DNA of 64,000 bases, from positions 2,792,501-2,856,500 of the forward strand of contig JAJFZO010000034.1 in NCBI GenBank assembly GCA_021397835.1, written 5' to 3'. The notes beneath the pieces are model-generated. The model had not been told where the DNA came from, made no database searches, and worked only from the letters and a program-made list of their open reading frames with translations. How positions within the stretch are numbered: the stretch's first letter is position 1; the number at the start of each line of letters is the position of its first letter. The stretch comes from Moringa oleifera. Taxonomy: Eukaryota; Streptophyta; Magnoliopsida; Brassicales; Moringaceae. Shown here in pieces: positions 25,623-36,353 of the stretch. The position numbers were made by a program, and so were the translations under genes.

Positions 25623-26033
25623 TCAGCTTTTGTTCCACGGATAGCAGATAGTGAACTTACCGGTAATAAAATCGAGCATGCAGGGACCTTTTGGTTTAAT
25701 ATTCCAAACACACTTGTTACACAATTTATAATCCCTCTTATGTATGTAAATATCGAACCATTTGAATTCATTGTCCCATGCAAAGCTGCAGAAATATTGA
25801 GTGGTTTTCCAGAAATTCGGCCGGAAATGGAACGACCAGCTAGCATTATAGTGTACCAACTGTGCTCCAAGATCGTCGTTCTTTGATTTGCAATGTAATT
25901 TGAGATCCACACCTCTACCTATTGCATTGTTGATTTGAATATACCGCTTATGAATCGGCAAAGCTGCATGGCATATAGTTGCAAGTACCAGAAGCAACAC
26001 AGTAAATGAGAAATGTTTGGGGAAAGAGCCCAT
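25623..26033 (-). CDS. S-protein homologue SPH-1 (S1 self-incompatibility family)
   Basis: Secreted small Cys-rich protein of the family founded by poppy stigma S-proteins (PF05938). Outside Papaver most members have no known role. Intronless, 136 residues. Signal peptide about 1-23; mature chain opens near ALPIHKRYIQINN. Family core: LHCKSKNDDLG at 46-56, ASWSFHF, FCSFAW at 81-86, WFDIYI, KRDYKLCNKCVW, GPCML, ending CYPWN. Mature cysteines: 48, 82, 105, 108, 118, 130. A sequon NAS at 63 may be glycosylated. The ATG at 26033 sits about 50 bases from a TATATAAA box. First gene of the array; all copies lie on this strand. Confidence 0.93.
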   Translation of the reverse strand: MGSFPKHFSFTVLLLVLATICHAALPIHKRYIQINNAIGRGVDLKLHCKSKNDDLGAQLVHYNASWSFHFRPNFWKTTQYFCSFAWDNEFKWFDIYIHKRDYKLCNKCVWNIKPKGPCMLDFITGKFTICYPWNKS

Positions 26034-26080
26034 GCTTGCTACTGGTGAGAGAAAAAACTAAGTTTCTAGGCACTTCTGGT

Positions 26081-26088
26081 TTTATATA
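26081..26088 (-). promoter_or_regulatory. TATA box of SPH-1
   Basis: TATATAAA on the minus strand, about 50 bases before the SPH-1 ATG; position and match are canonical. Confidence 0.7.
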
Positions 26089-26110
26089 CTTTGTGTGGTT
26101 GGAGCAAAAT

Positions 26111-26214
26111 TGTCTTACTTAGTTCTTTGGATTCATGTTTTCGATATTTTAGGGAACATTTATTTGGGTAATAACTTTGTATTGGAAAGTCAACTCTCTC
26201 TTTAAAGTTTGATA
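26111..26214 (-). promoter_or_regulatory. Conserved SPH promoter block, copy 1 (W-box)
   Basis: Shares several motifs with blocks upstream of SPH-2, -3 and -4: TTAGTTCTTTG, a CATTTATTTGGGTAATAA element and GGAAAGTCAACTCTC, which on the coding strand contains TTGAC, the WRKY-binding W-box core (26188-26193). Confidence 0.65.
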
Positions 26215-26234
26215 TATATATATATATATACATA
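26212..26234. repeat. (TA)n microsatellite
   Basis: TA dinucleotide run directly beyond the SPH-1 promoter block, replacing the TTCCTTTTAAGAAC stretch seen in the SPH-2 flank. Confidence 0.8.
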
Positions 26235-26559
26235 TATTTATTTATATTTTAAGAACAGTAGAATTTACTTTCAGAGTTATGATATTTGACTTGATCTGGA
26301 AAGATATGAGGTCCCAATGTACAACCTTTTAATATGAGGTGAATTTTTAACTGATTTGCAGTTGTATTTAGCTTTTTTTTTTCCACTCAAGAGATCAAAT
26401 GTTTTTTTTTTGTAATCTGTTATGTTAATATAATTAAAAAATAAAATGATTAATTTTATGAAATTATTATATATTATCATTTCTTTAAACAATTGATATA
26501 AATTAAATTAATAAAAAATTTTAATCATTTAATCAGATGCATTGAACTTTAGGCATATA

Positions 26560-26660
26560 AAATACTTTAGTTGGTTAAGTTAGAATAAATACTTCTTGGT
26601 ATCGGTAAGACTTGACTATATGAATAAGGAAGGAGCAATTTTTTCAGTAGAGTTCTTTCT
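26560..26660. repeat. SPH flank repeat, copy beside SPH-1
   Basis: About 100 bases containing TTGGTTAAGTTAGAATAAAT and ACTTCTTGG; related copies at about 29040-29190, 31615-31670, 36390-36450 and 44690-44830. Marks the outer edge of the duplicated SPH unit. Confidence 0.6.
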
Positions 26661-27654
26661 AAAAGTATTCAAAATTTATAAATTGTTCTTTTATTATTAT
26701 TATTTTTAAAATTGTAGACAAAAACACCATTTCAAGACAAATGTATACAATTCTGCTAACCCATTAAGAAATAAAAGTAGTGACATTTGGGTTTTTATTT
26801 TCTCTCAACTTTCTTTCACTTTACTTATTTATCTCTTTTGAAAATCTCTTCAAATTGAAACAGAACTTTTGCTTATTCTTGCTTGATTCTTCTAGTAACA
26901 TAAAAAAAATTAGAAAAAAATTAAGTCAAGCATTTTACAGTATCTTTTTATTAAAAATTCTATTTAAAACAATTTAGAAATCATGAATGGGTGAATGAAA
27001 AACTCATGTGAAATATATATTTTTTAAAAAATTTGGATATTTTATGAATTGTGAATACAAAAGTACCAACAAATATGTCAAAATATATTTCACTTAAGTA
27101 ATCTATTTGTATTATATATTAGATTTAGTCTCTTTGTAGCCCAATAAGGCCTATCAGATAAGGTTTTTTGCAAGGGATCCCAAAAACTGTAACTAGCAAA
27201 GATACTTGAGAATTCTAAATGTTATGATCAGTTTGTTGGATATTTTTGTATTGTGAAATCTTGTGGTGAGAGTGGTTGCATTCTAAATTTTTATTAGGGC
27301 TTATGGAGCCGCTTTGGTCTAGGTTAGACATGTTTTCTTGGTCTGCTCATTTGTCTTGTTGGGGTCTGAATGCCCATTAACGGCTGCCTAGATACATTGT
27401 GCCTAGGTGTTAAACTTGTATGCTTTCTATCCGTTCTAACACGTGTGTCTTGAGACCTGTTCGTGTTAGCTCATGAATTTTATTTTTCACTTTAAATGAG
27501 CAGTTTATAATTGTCCATGTGTTTCACGCAAAATCTTCATTGTCGACTTAAACGCATTTAAAGTTGCTTTAAACTTGAAAAAGCTTCATCATGAATATAT
27601 CTGTTAATCAAATTAGAAAACACATAATAATGGGCATGATACACATGTCTAAAC

Positions 27655-28560
27655 TTTCAAACTTGAACAAGCTTCAGCCAATTCTTCTTTATAATCAATT
27701 TGAGATCAACCCACCGATAATCCAATCTTGAGCATATATCAAGCTTTCAACTATTGAAGGAAGTGATGAATTTTGAAACTTATACTGAGCACCCGACTGC
27801 ATGCACTATTGGATGCACATTCTGAAGCTGCAAAGGATATAGGCATTGTTAGAATATCAGGTGTTATTTTTGCTAAAACAGGAAACTTAGAAGCATTAGT
27901 ACACCATCAACCTAACACATCAAAATTATCTTTGTTGCCTTCCTTATTATATTGAATTACTTTCTCTTAAAAATATACGTTTAACCCCGGTTTCTCTTTT
28001 ATATTATCTTTTTCATCACTAAATTTTTCAAAATCCTCAATCAAATTTATTTGTTTAAATTTCTTTGAAGAAAATCAACTATAGACTTTATCAATTTTAT
28101 TAGTCACATCCTTCGCACCAAAAGTATCATCATGTGCTATTGAATTTTTATTAAAAAACATTTAAAACTTAATATGTTTCATCTAATATCTAGGATCAAG
28201 AACTATAATACTAGGCAACAAAATGTTCGGCTTCTTTTTAACCCAATATTTTTCAAGCTTTCTAAGCATATTAATTGACGTTCTTCCAATCAAAGAATTT
28301 GACTCTTTAGCAGTTGCATGTAACATTATTAAAATTTTATAAATCTCACGAATGAACAAATTTACACTATAGTACTTAAAACCAAAAAAATAATTCAAAC
28401 ACTCAATAAGATTAAAGAATAATTTGTAAAATTGATTGAAAGAAAAAATAATTAGAATACATTACCTTGTCCTAAAAAACAATTCAGTGACTTTATAAAA
28501 ATCTTCGAGAAATTTTTATGCACACTTTGAGATTCTCTTGATCCTTTTATGTAGGTGGAT
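27655..28560 (-). pseudogene. hAT-superfamily transposase relic
   Basis: Reading the minus strand from about 28560 down, interrupted frames give in order a piece like the hAT RNase-H-fold region (ENLKVCIK, then SINMLRKLEKYW and IIVLDPRY) and a C-terminal dimerisation region (NASKFPVLAKI, then RVLSISF and IGLSVG). hAT transposases show this order, with the characteristic VLDPRxK and the xxSxFPxLxxxAxDxLxxP block. Many stops and frame changes; no BED zinc finger and no DD residues that I can place. A dead, 5'-truncated element; termini not found. Confidence 0.72.
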
Positions 28561-29034
28561 CAATAAAATTAGGAATATGTGTTTTGATCCTATTGTATGC
28601 TTGTCAATAATGTAAAGCAAACCCTAACATTTTGTAAATTAAGTTTCATCTTTTGAAAATATTCAAAACTAACATCCGACGATGACAAATGTGTTTTCAT
28701 TCAACATATTGAAAGAATTCACTTTTTTTTTTTTTAGAAGATGCCTTAACATACTTCGTGGTATTATAAAATATAATTTTAAATAATATTTATTCATGTT
28801 TTATTATTAGAATATACAATATCATTTGTTCTCAATTGAAAATACTAAAATCTACTTAAAGCATACTAGTAATGGTTTATTCTGATTCTGGGTCAATATA
28901 AACATATGGATGAGAATTTGATTTCAATTCGTAAAGTTCAAATAAAAAGCTTATTTTAAATGCGATTTCTTATTTTGATTTCTGTCCATTTTGATTCTTA
29001 TCTACTTTAATTCTTACCCATTCTAATTACAAGT

Positions 29035-29195
29035 AAATAAACATAATACTTTGATTGGTTAGATTAAGATAGATACTTGTTGGGAATGGGTTAAATATGA
29101 CTATATTGACAAGATAAAATGGCTCCATACTAAAGCCTACTAAAAGAAATTGTATGAGAAAAAGGTCAATGTCATAATTAGGTCGATTTAACCCA
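29035..29195. repeat. Orphan SPH flank repeat
   Basis: Carries ACTTTGATTGGTTAG and ATACTTGTTGG followed by sequence paralleling 44740-44830 (a CTAAAGGAAACCATATGAG-like segment). Elsewhere this repeat lies beside an S-protein gene; none is present here. Confidence 0.6.
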
Positions 29196-30109
29196 ACATT
29201 GACTGAAAACACAAAGCTCGAGCCTGACCCATGAAAAAATTAATTAACTAATCGTATTGAACTTATTCGTTTCAAAAATATTTCACCATGGTTTTACCCT
29301 CTAATTTGATCTATAGAGTCACATATAAGCTATATTTACAAGCTATCTTGTTAAATTTTAAACGAAATAATTTCATGAGTCTTAAATCAATCATATGTTA
29401 GCCGATCAAATAAATTTTATATGAATTAATTTAATGAATAATTTTATTCATTATTTTTTAAAAATAATATATAATAAATAACAATGTAAATTATATGAAA
29501 AATAAATAAACTAATATCTTGAGACTCCTAAATATTCTATATATAACAAACTTTATTTTCTACTTACAATATTGAAATCAATAGAATTATAAAATAAATA
29601 TGCATTTCTTATTTAATTATAAAATAAGTTTTAACATGAAAAATAAATATATTAATAACTATTTAAGATTATATAAATATTTATTTAATAAAAATTAATA
29701 GATCAAATGAATTTAGATTCACTATTTTGTAGAACCAAGTTATAAAAAATGTCATCTATGTTCAAATTTTAAAACTAAAAAATATAATTTATTTCATTTT
29801 TCAATAATAATGATTAAAGTTCGATAAATATTTTAAAATATTAATTTAATATATGTGATATATATTATATTAATTTTAAAAAGTTTAAAACTAATAAAAA
29901 ATATTGGTAAATTTATGTTACTATTTTTAAAAATAAATATTTCAAAAAAATCTTGAATTATAACTTTAATAACAAATGAAACCTCAAATGTGTCCAACTA
30001 TGTATTCAACATAAACAAACCCTAAACATTATTTATAGAAATCGAAACACATATTTTAATAATGTTAACTGTGGTTAATGCTTAATGAAGGGCAAAATCG
30101 GATTTCTAA

Positions 30110-30830
30110 ATTAAATTGATCAAAGGCGTCAAATCATTTTCTGTTCTCTTATTCTTTCTTCTCCATCAACAACCACAGAGAGAGAAAGAGAGAGAGACCC
30201 GAAGTTTCTCCGGCGAAACAAACCGTCGACCGTGGGAATTTCAGGGTTTTACAGTTACAGATGACGGAACTGAGAGACCGACCAGTGATGATAGCGCGTT
30301 CAATGTGTAACAAATTAAATTGATCGAGAATCCACAGGGTTGAATATCGGGAAAGAAACTTCATGTGATTTGGGTTCTCTCTGTACAATGTAACTTTTGT
30401 CAATGTTCATGAAGATACGATCTGGGGTCAATAATGGATCATCTATTCATTCTTTGCTGGCATGCTCTCACAGAGAAAGTAAAATTTTGGTCTATCAACA
30501 GGAGTGAAGGCGAGTTAGTCTCCTTCAAGATCATCAATCGAATTCCACGACCTTCTGGGCCAGGCACTTGTAAAAGTTGCATGGGTCTTTCATTTAATTG
30601 TCATCGATGCAGCCCTGTTGCAAGGAGCTGACTTCAGGCATATCAAAGGAAGGATCTTTGATGTGGTAGCATGAGGAGGTTGTGGACTGGTTGGCCTTGG
30701 ACTTCGAATTAGAAACTTCTTTAAGAATGGTATTAATGGGGCACTGGAAGAGTTTGTCATGGCTATCTTTTCTTTCAAATGGTAGTTTAGCAAGGCCCTT
30801 GCAATTGTTAGCTGTTTCAATCTGTTCTCC
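30110..30830. other. Unidentified transcript-like segment
   Basis: A stretch with much higher GC than its surroundings. It opens with a CT-rich and (GA)n leader-like stretch and a CTCCGGCG motif, then sequence without repeats down to the SPH-2 3' flank. Short plus-strand ORFs exist but none is recognised and stops interrupt every frame. It could be a captured gene fragment, a processed pseudogene or a noncoding transcript. Confidence 0.35.
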
Positions 30831-30860
30831 ATGTGTAGTTTTTATTTCATATACGAGATC

Positions 30861-31274
30861 TCAGTTTTTATTCCATGGGTGGCAGTAAGTGAACTTACCG
30901 ATAACATAATCCAGCATGCACGGACCTTCTGGTTTGATATACCAAATACACCTATTACACAAATCATAATCCCTTTTTTGTATGTAAATATCGAACCACC
31001 TGAATTCATTTTTCCATGCAAAGCTGCAGTAAAATTGAGTCGTTTTCCAGAAATTCGGCCGGAACTGAAAGGACCATCTATCTTTATAGTGCAGCAACTG
31101 TTCTCCGAGATCATCGTCCTTTGATTTACAATGCACTTTGAGGTCCACTCCTGGACCTATTACGTTGTTGATTTGAACATACTGTTTATGAAATATCGGT
31201 AAATCTGCATCACATATAGTTACAAGTAGAAGGAACAATGCAGGAAACAAGAAATGTTTACTGAAAGAATCCAT
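30861..31274 (-). CDS. S-protein homologue SPH-2
   Basis: Intronless, 137 residues, closest to SPH-3. Signal peptide about 1-23 ending CDA; mature part opens DLPIFHKQYVQINN. Core motifs VHCKSKDDDLG, WSFQFRPNFWKTTQ, FYCSFAW, WFDIYI, RDYDLCNRCIW, GPCML and CHPWNKN. Mature cysteines: 49, 83, 106, 109, 119, 131. The glycosylation sequon of SPH-1, -3 and -4 is lost (HYKDRW instead of HYNxSW). It has the shared promoter block at 31377-31485, but the TATA position reads TTGTAAAA. Confidence 0.93.
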   Translation of the reverse strand: MDSFSKHFLFPALFLLLVTICDADLPIFHKQYVQINNVIGPGVDLKVHCKSKDDDLGEQLLHYKDRWSFQFRPNFWKTTQFYCSFAWKNEFRWFDIYIQKRDYDLCNRCIWYIKPEGPCMLDYVIGKFTYCHPWNKN

Positions 31275-31376
31275 GTTTGCTACTGGTTAAAGAAAAAAAT
31301 ACAAGGCTCTAGCTAGGCACTTCTTCTTTTACAAGGCAAGATGTAGATCATACTTTGTCTGGTTTTGATCGAGATT

Positions 31377-31485
31377 GTCTCATTTAGTTCTTTGAAGTCA
31401 TACTTTTGTAATTTTAGAAAACATTTATTTAGGTAATAATTTCATGTGGGAAAGTCAACTCTCTTTTTAAAGTTTGATATTCTTT
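31377..31485 (-). promoter_or_regulatory. Conserved SPH promoter block, copy 2 (W-box)
   Basis: Same order of motifs as the SPH-1 block: TTAGTTCTTTGAAGTCAT, CATTTATTTAGGTAATAA and GGGAAAGTCAACTCTC; the TTGAC core on the coding strand lies at 31453-31458, about 180 bases from the ATG. Confidence 0.65.
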
Positions 31486-33840
31486 TCCTTTTAAGAACGA
31501 CAACCTTCAGTTTCCAAAGTCTTGATTTTTGATCTCCGAGATCATACAAACCATGTATTACATATGAAGTGGGTCATATGACCTTTTAGTTTGATGCTTT
31601 TGCACTTAAGCAGATAAAAATACTTTGATTGGTTAGATTAGGATAAATACTTGTTGGCACGGGTTGAGTAAATGTTTATTTAATTTTAATTTTAAAAAAA
31701 TTCTACCTTAATAACTGTTACATGTATTATTAAATTTTATAAGCAATTCATGTAATTGAAAAAGGCTTTATTTTTTAATAGCATTTATATTAAATTATTT
31801 ATTATTTTGTAGTTTCTTTCAAAAGTTTTAATTCATCCAATAGATTTGAACCATTGATATTAAATAATTTTTAGCTAAAATCATTGTTGACTTAAATATA
31901 TTTTTTCTATAGTTCTAAGAGTTATTTGTCATAATTAATTTAAATTTTTTTCTTAAAAAATGTTCAAAGTTATTAAGTTACTTGTTTTTAGCATCTTTTT
32001 GATTTTGAGTGCAATACTACCCCTAAGAGATGCAAAATAGGTATATTCCTTTTTTTTTTTTTTTCTCAGTGAGAGCATAATACTATGAGTACTATACTGC
32101 CAGCCTTTTTCCTGGTCATTGTCTTGCTTCTTCCTTCTTTCTCATGTTTATCTTTCCTCTCCTTTATCTTTTTTTTCTCCTTGCTAACTAAGATACAAAA
32201 CTTTTCTTTATCATTTTGAACCCATTTTATCTCATGATCATCAATATTTGACACGGATTGAAGCAATAAAATAAGATTTTGCTATGCTTGACTTTGTACA
32301 TGAGTATCTGGTGTGAGAAAAAGCTAATTTTTAAGAATTTTTCTACTATTTCAATAGGTATATTAAAGTAGGTTAAAACTCACAATCGCGTAACATAAAC
32401 TGGTTTCTTTTTTTAGTTTTTCTTTACATTATTTACATAACCATGCGTATGGGTTACGATTTTCTAACTCATTCTTGATTTTGTGAGATACAAGGATGGG
32501 ACATTAAGTGTGACAAAATTACTATTAGTGATTTAATACGAATTATAAAGATTTAATATAATGCGACAGTATATCTGTTTTCATAGTGAATTATTATTTT
32601 TGAAACAACATGCATTTTATATAGACTATCACTTTGTAAATAATAAGTATCTTGTTCATAATGTGGATGACTGACAAGATTCAAGTAATAAAATCCTTCA
32701 TTGATCATAATTGACTAACCTACTCAAACTTACTAGGCCTATAAAAAATGATAAATTGTTTTATAACTAATTGTTTTGTGCTAACTAATTGATGTTAGCG
32801 TGGACCGAGAACATGTAATAGCAATGAAAATTTTGGCAATTTTATGGTGACATGATGTAGTCTTTTAGTGTACTACGTGTATGTCATAGTGCATCAACTT
32901 ATTAAATAATGCTTTATGGTTACTGATTAATATAATAGTGAAGTGTAACAATATAAACTATATTTATTATATGATTATAATTGGTTAACCCATGAAAAAG
33001 CTACATGGCCTAAAATTCAACATGTTCGAAATAATCACTGAATTCTTATTTCATTAAAATAGTCAACTGATACTATGCAATCATTATTAATATTAACATT
33101 AACATATTTGAAATTATCATTAACTTTTTATTTCATTCTAATAGAGATAATATATTCCAAAAATTATTTTCAATTATTTAATATGTCCACATTATCAAAC
33201 TAATAATCAAATTATCACATTTAAGATATTCAATTCTCAATTTGTGAGGCTTTACAAATATACTGTTAAACTAACCATCAACATATGCACATTGTCAAAC
33301 TAACTGATGCATAAAATTAAAAAAAAATTGTTATTCTAATTGTTTGCTATATGTACAATATTAAATATTATCTGAATTAAATTATTTGATCCATTCAATA
33401 TCTTAATCGACGAAATCTATTTAAAATTTTTTCATAAATATCTCTATGTAACGCAGACAAATACTCCAAAATTATCCTTATAATAAAAATTACACTATAT
33501 TTTTTGATAATGAGTTGACGACGTATAATTTAAAATAATTTTTTTTAAAAAAAACTTATATACTCATTCTTTTGTCGTGGAAGTCCTTTCTTAGGAATGA
33601 ACTTATAAGAGATGTTAACATCTAGTGGACAAAGGTTAACAAATTCTCTTTTCTTCAAAGGTCTTAATAAACTCTCTTCAAGGTAGAATGATTCTATGCA
33701 TCCTTAAAGTATTGTTGTGATCAACCAAATAAAAGCCACAATATTATACAAGTAATTATGACTGACTGTCCAACATCCATGTCGAAGATAAATTACGAGT
33801 TTACTCATATTCAAAATTTGAACTTTTTTTTCAGACACTA
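31486..33840. other. Intergenic, AT-rich, with one SPH flank repeat
   Basis: The outer SPH flank repeat lies at about 31500-31670 (CTTCAGTTTCC, then GATTGGTTAGATTAGG and ATACTTGTTGG). The remainder is AT-rich with no recognised gene or element. Confidence 0.45.
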
Positions 33841-34005
33841 AATAAGTCATTATGCATATTTAATAAGTGACTATACATGATTAATATGTCACTATGAATG
33901 TTTAATAAATTATAATATATGATTAATATGTTACTATGCTTGTCTAATAAGTCATTATGTCGTTTTAATAAGTTACTGACTTATTTAATAAGTCACTATA
34001 TGATT
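33841..34005. repeat. 21-bp minisatellite, eight units
   Basis: Units begin at 33841, 33862, 33883, 33904, 33925, 33946, 33967 and 33987; the last two are 20 and 19 bases. Consensus begins AATAAGTCACTATG and ends in TT. Units diverge by several bases. The TAA in each unit closes one frame. Confidence 0.85.
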
Positions 34006-35600
34006 AATAATCTGCACTAGTAAAAAAAATTATGAAAATATCTAAATATAGTTTAAAAAATAATAATTTACATTAAAGTAAAATTAATCCACTAAAAAGA
34101 CTAAATTGTAGTACAATCAACTTTGTAAATATAATTTAGCTCAAAGCCTATAAGTAAAATAATTAACATAAAATTTGAGAAGATTGTGAATTATACATAG
34201 ATAGTACCTGATTATAAGCATTAACAATTTTCACAAATAAATTTTTTTAATTCTAGATTTGAGTTTTTATTTCGATTATAGTTAAGACTAAAAAGTTTAG
34301 AAGTTATCACCAAGGGTTAAAGAGTTTCACAAAAAGTTTTTTTGATTCTTAATTTTATAATTCAATGCAAGAGTACAAAATAAGCAAAAAAATCAATACA
34401 AAATAATGAACAAGATAATAATAAATTAATATAAAAATAAATGGTAAATTTATAAATTTAAGATAATTATAAAATAACAAATATAAAAATTTCTTAATTT
34501 TTTCAACAAGATTCTTTAACATATATATATATATATATTATCAAACGAATCCTATTTTATCTTTATTTTATCATTTAATTATTATTTATTTATTAACTTA
34601 AACTGTTACATCTTAAATTTTCACATCTTAAATTCTCTAAAAAAAAGAGTAAAAAATAGAAAAACATAAATTTTATTCGAGTTCCCGTCAATTAACCAAT
34701 GCTTTAGATTACACAACAAATAAAAATAAATATAAATTAATGATGTATATATTTGTCTTTTTCTGTTTTTCAAAAGAAATTAAAAAATAAAAGATATTTA
34801 TTATCAACCGTGAATTTATACTCATATCTAATTTGAACCATTTGGGCAAACCAAATAAATCATACTAAATGTTCAAAAAACTTTATAACATGCCATTTTG
34901 GTCTTGCCAAATAAGTAAACTTTCTATATTGAAATTATCAATAGAATTATTTCATGGCCTGGAAGAAAAACTTAGTCGACTAGGCCCAAAAAGAAATTAG
35001 CCCATGGCTTAGTTAATGGCAAGACATTAATTAAATAAATTTGATTTTTTTTTTTTGGCACCAAAATGCAGTCTGAAGCTTCAATTGGGTTGGTCCATTG
35101 AGAGTCACTGCAATAGAAAATATGCTTCAATGCTTAAATTAATTTAAAGTAGCAAATGTACACGTATTATAAAGTCAAATATTTCTATTTGCTTTCATGT
35201 TGGAAGTACTTGATAAACCTTTTTATATTCATGGTTCTTGTTTTTTTGATTGATTTCTCTTTTGAAGATTTTTTTTGTTATTTTAGTGAAAAATTCATAT
35301 AATAAATTGATTGTTTTTTTTTTGGATTTTTAATTTTTACTATAAATATTTTGTTTTTAATAAAAATAGATACTAAGATAATAAAATAATAAAAAAGCAC
35401 ATGTGAATCACCATAAACAAAAATTCCACATTAAAAATTTAATAAAATATAAATTTAAAGTTGATGAATTTTTTTATACAGATTCTAATTTAAGAGCAAA
35501 ATATAAATTCGATCGGTATAATTAACTCTAAATTTTATTATTAAATCTGCTCTACATGTACAGTTTTATTTCATGCTAATAAAAAAGAAGATACAAGACC
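34006..35600. other. Intergenic, AT-rich
   Basis: Low-complexity AT-rich DNA including a (TA)n run at about 34519-34538; the last about 80 bases match the SPH-1 3' flank. No gene seen. Confidence 0.45.
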
Positions 35601-36014
35601 TCAGTTTTTATTCCAGGGGTGACAGTTAGTGAACTTACGAGTCGCATAATCGAGCATGCATGGACCATCTGGTTTAATATACCAGATGCATTTGTTACAC
35701 AAATCATAATCCCTGTTTTGTACATAAATATCGAACCATTTCAATTCATTGTTCCATGCAAAGCTGCAGTAAAATTGAGTCGTTTTCCAGAAATTGGGTC
35801 GGAACTGGAACGACCAGCTACCATTATAGTGTACCAACTGTTCTCCAAGATCGTCGTTCTTTGATTTGCAATGCAATTTGAGGTCCACGCCTGGACTGAT
35901 TACATTGACGATTTGAACAGACTGCATGTGAAATATTGGCAAATCTGCATCGCATATAGTTACAAGCAACAAGACTAACGCAGTGAACAAAATATGTTTC
36001 CTGAAAGAATCCAT
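35601..36014 (-). CDS. S-protein homologue SPH-3
   Basis: Intronless, 137 residues from the ATG at 36014; a codon nine bases upstream is GTG and is not a start. Signal peptide about 1-23; mature part opens DLPIFHMQSVQIVN. Cysteines as in SPH-2 (49, 83, 106, 109, 119, 131). Sequon NGS at 64. The strand-1 region is more divergent than in its sisters: the family LGPG or IGPG reads ISPG. Otherwise the family core is intact (HCKSKNDDLG, FYCSFAW, WFDIYV, CNKCIW, CHPWNKN). The upstream region carries a duplicated W-box module. Confidence 0.92.
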   Translation of the reverse strand: MDSFRKHILFTALVLLLVTICDADLPIFHMQSVQIVNVISPGVDLKLHCKSKNDDLGEQLVHYNGSWSFQFRPNFWKTTQFYCSFAWNNELKWFDIYVQNRDYDLCNKCIWYIKPDGPCMLDYATRKFTNCHPWNKN

Positions 36015-36078
36015 GTTTGCCACTTCTGGTTTTACAGGACAAGGTGTGAACTATACGTTGTGTGGTCTTGACCCAAAT

Positions 36079-36140
36079 TGTCTCATTTGGTTCTTTGAAG
36101 TCATTCTTTTATTGGTTTAGAAAACACTTGTTTAGGTAAT
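36079..36140 (-). promoter_or_regulatory. Conserved SPH promoter block, copy 3 (proximal part)
   Basis: Contains TCATTTGGTTCTTTGAAG and TTTAGGTAATAA as in the other SPH promoters; its W-box part lies in the tandem duplication that follows. Confidence 0.6.
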
Positions 36141-36353
36141 AATATGGAAAAGTCAATTCCTTTTTAATATTTTTTCCTTTAAAGGATAACAATATTTAAT
36201 TTTATGGTCATGATTTTTTATTTAATTTTGATTTTAATAATTAAATATGAAAAAGTCAATTCTTTTTTAAAGTTGGTTATTCTTTCCTTTTACAAATAAC
36301 AATCTTCAGTTTCACAGTCATGATTTTTTATTTAATTTTGATTTTAATAATTA
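36141..36353 (-). repeat. Tandem-duplicated W-box module upstream of SPH-3
   Basis: Unit 1 36141-36243 and unit 2 36244-36353 each start AATATGGAAAAGTCAATT or close to it and end GATTTTAATAATTA. Both contain the TTGAC core on the coding strand (near 36151 and near 36253). SPH-1, -2 and -4 have one. Confidence 0.75.

Noticed and set aside
33841..34005. CRISPR-like array
   Set aside because: Units are contiguous 21-mers without spacers, diverged, in a plant nuclear context; a minisatellite.
36015..36023. Three-codon N-terminal extension of SPH-3
   Set aside because: The upstream codon is GTG, not ATG; the ATG at 36014 matches the sister genes.
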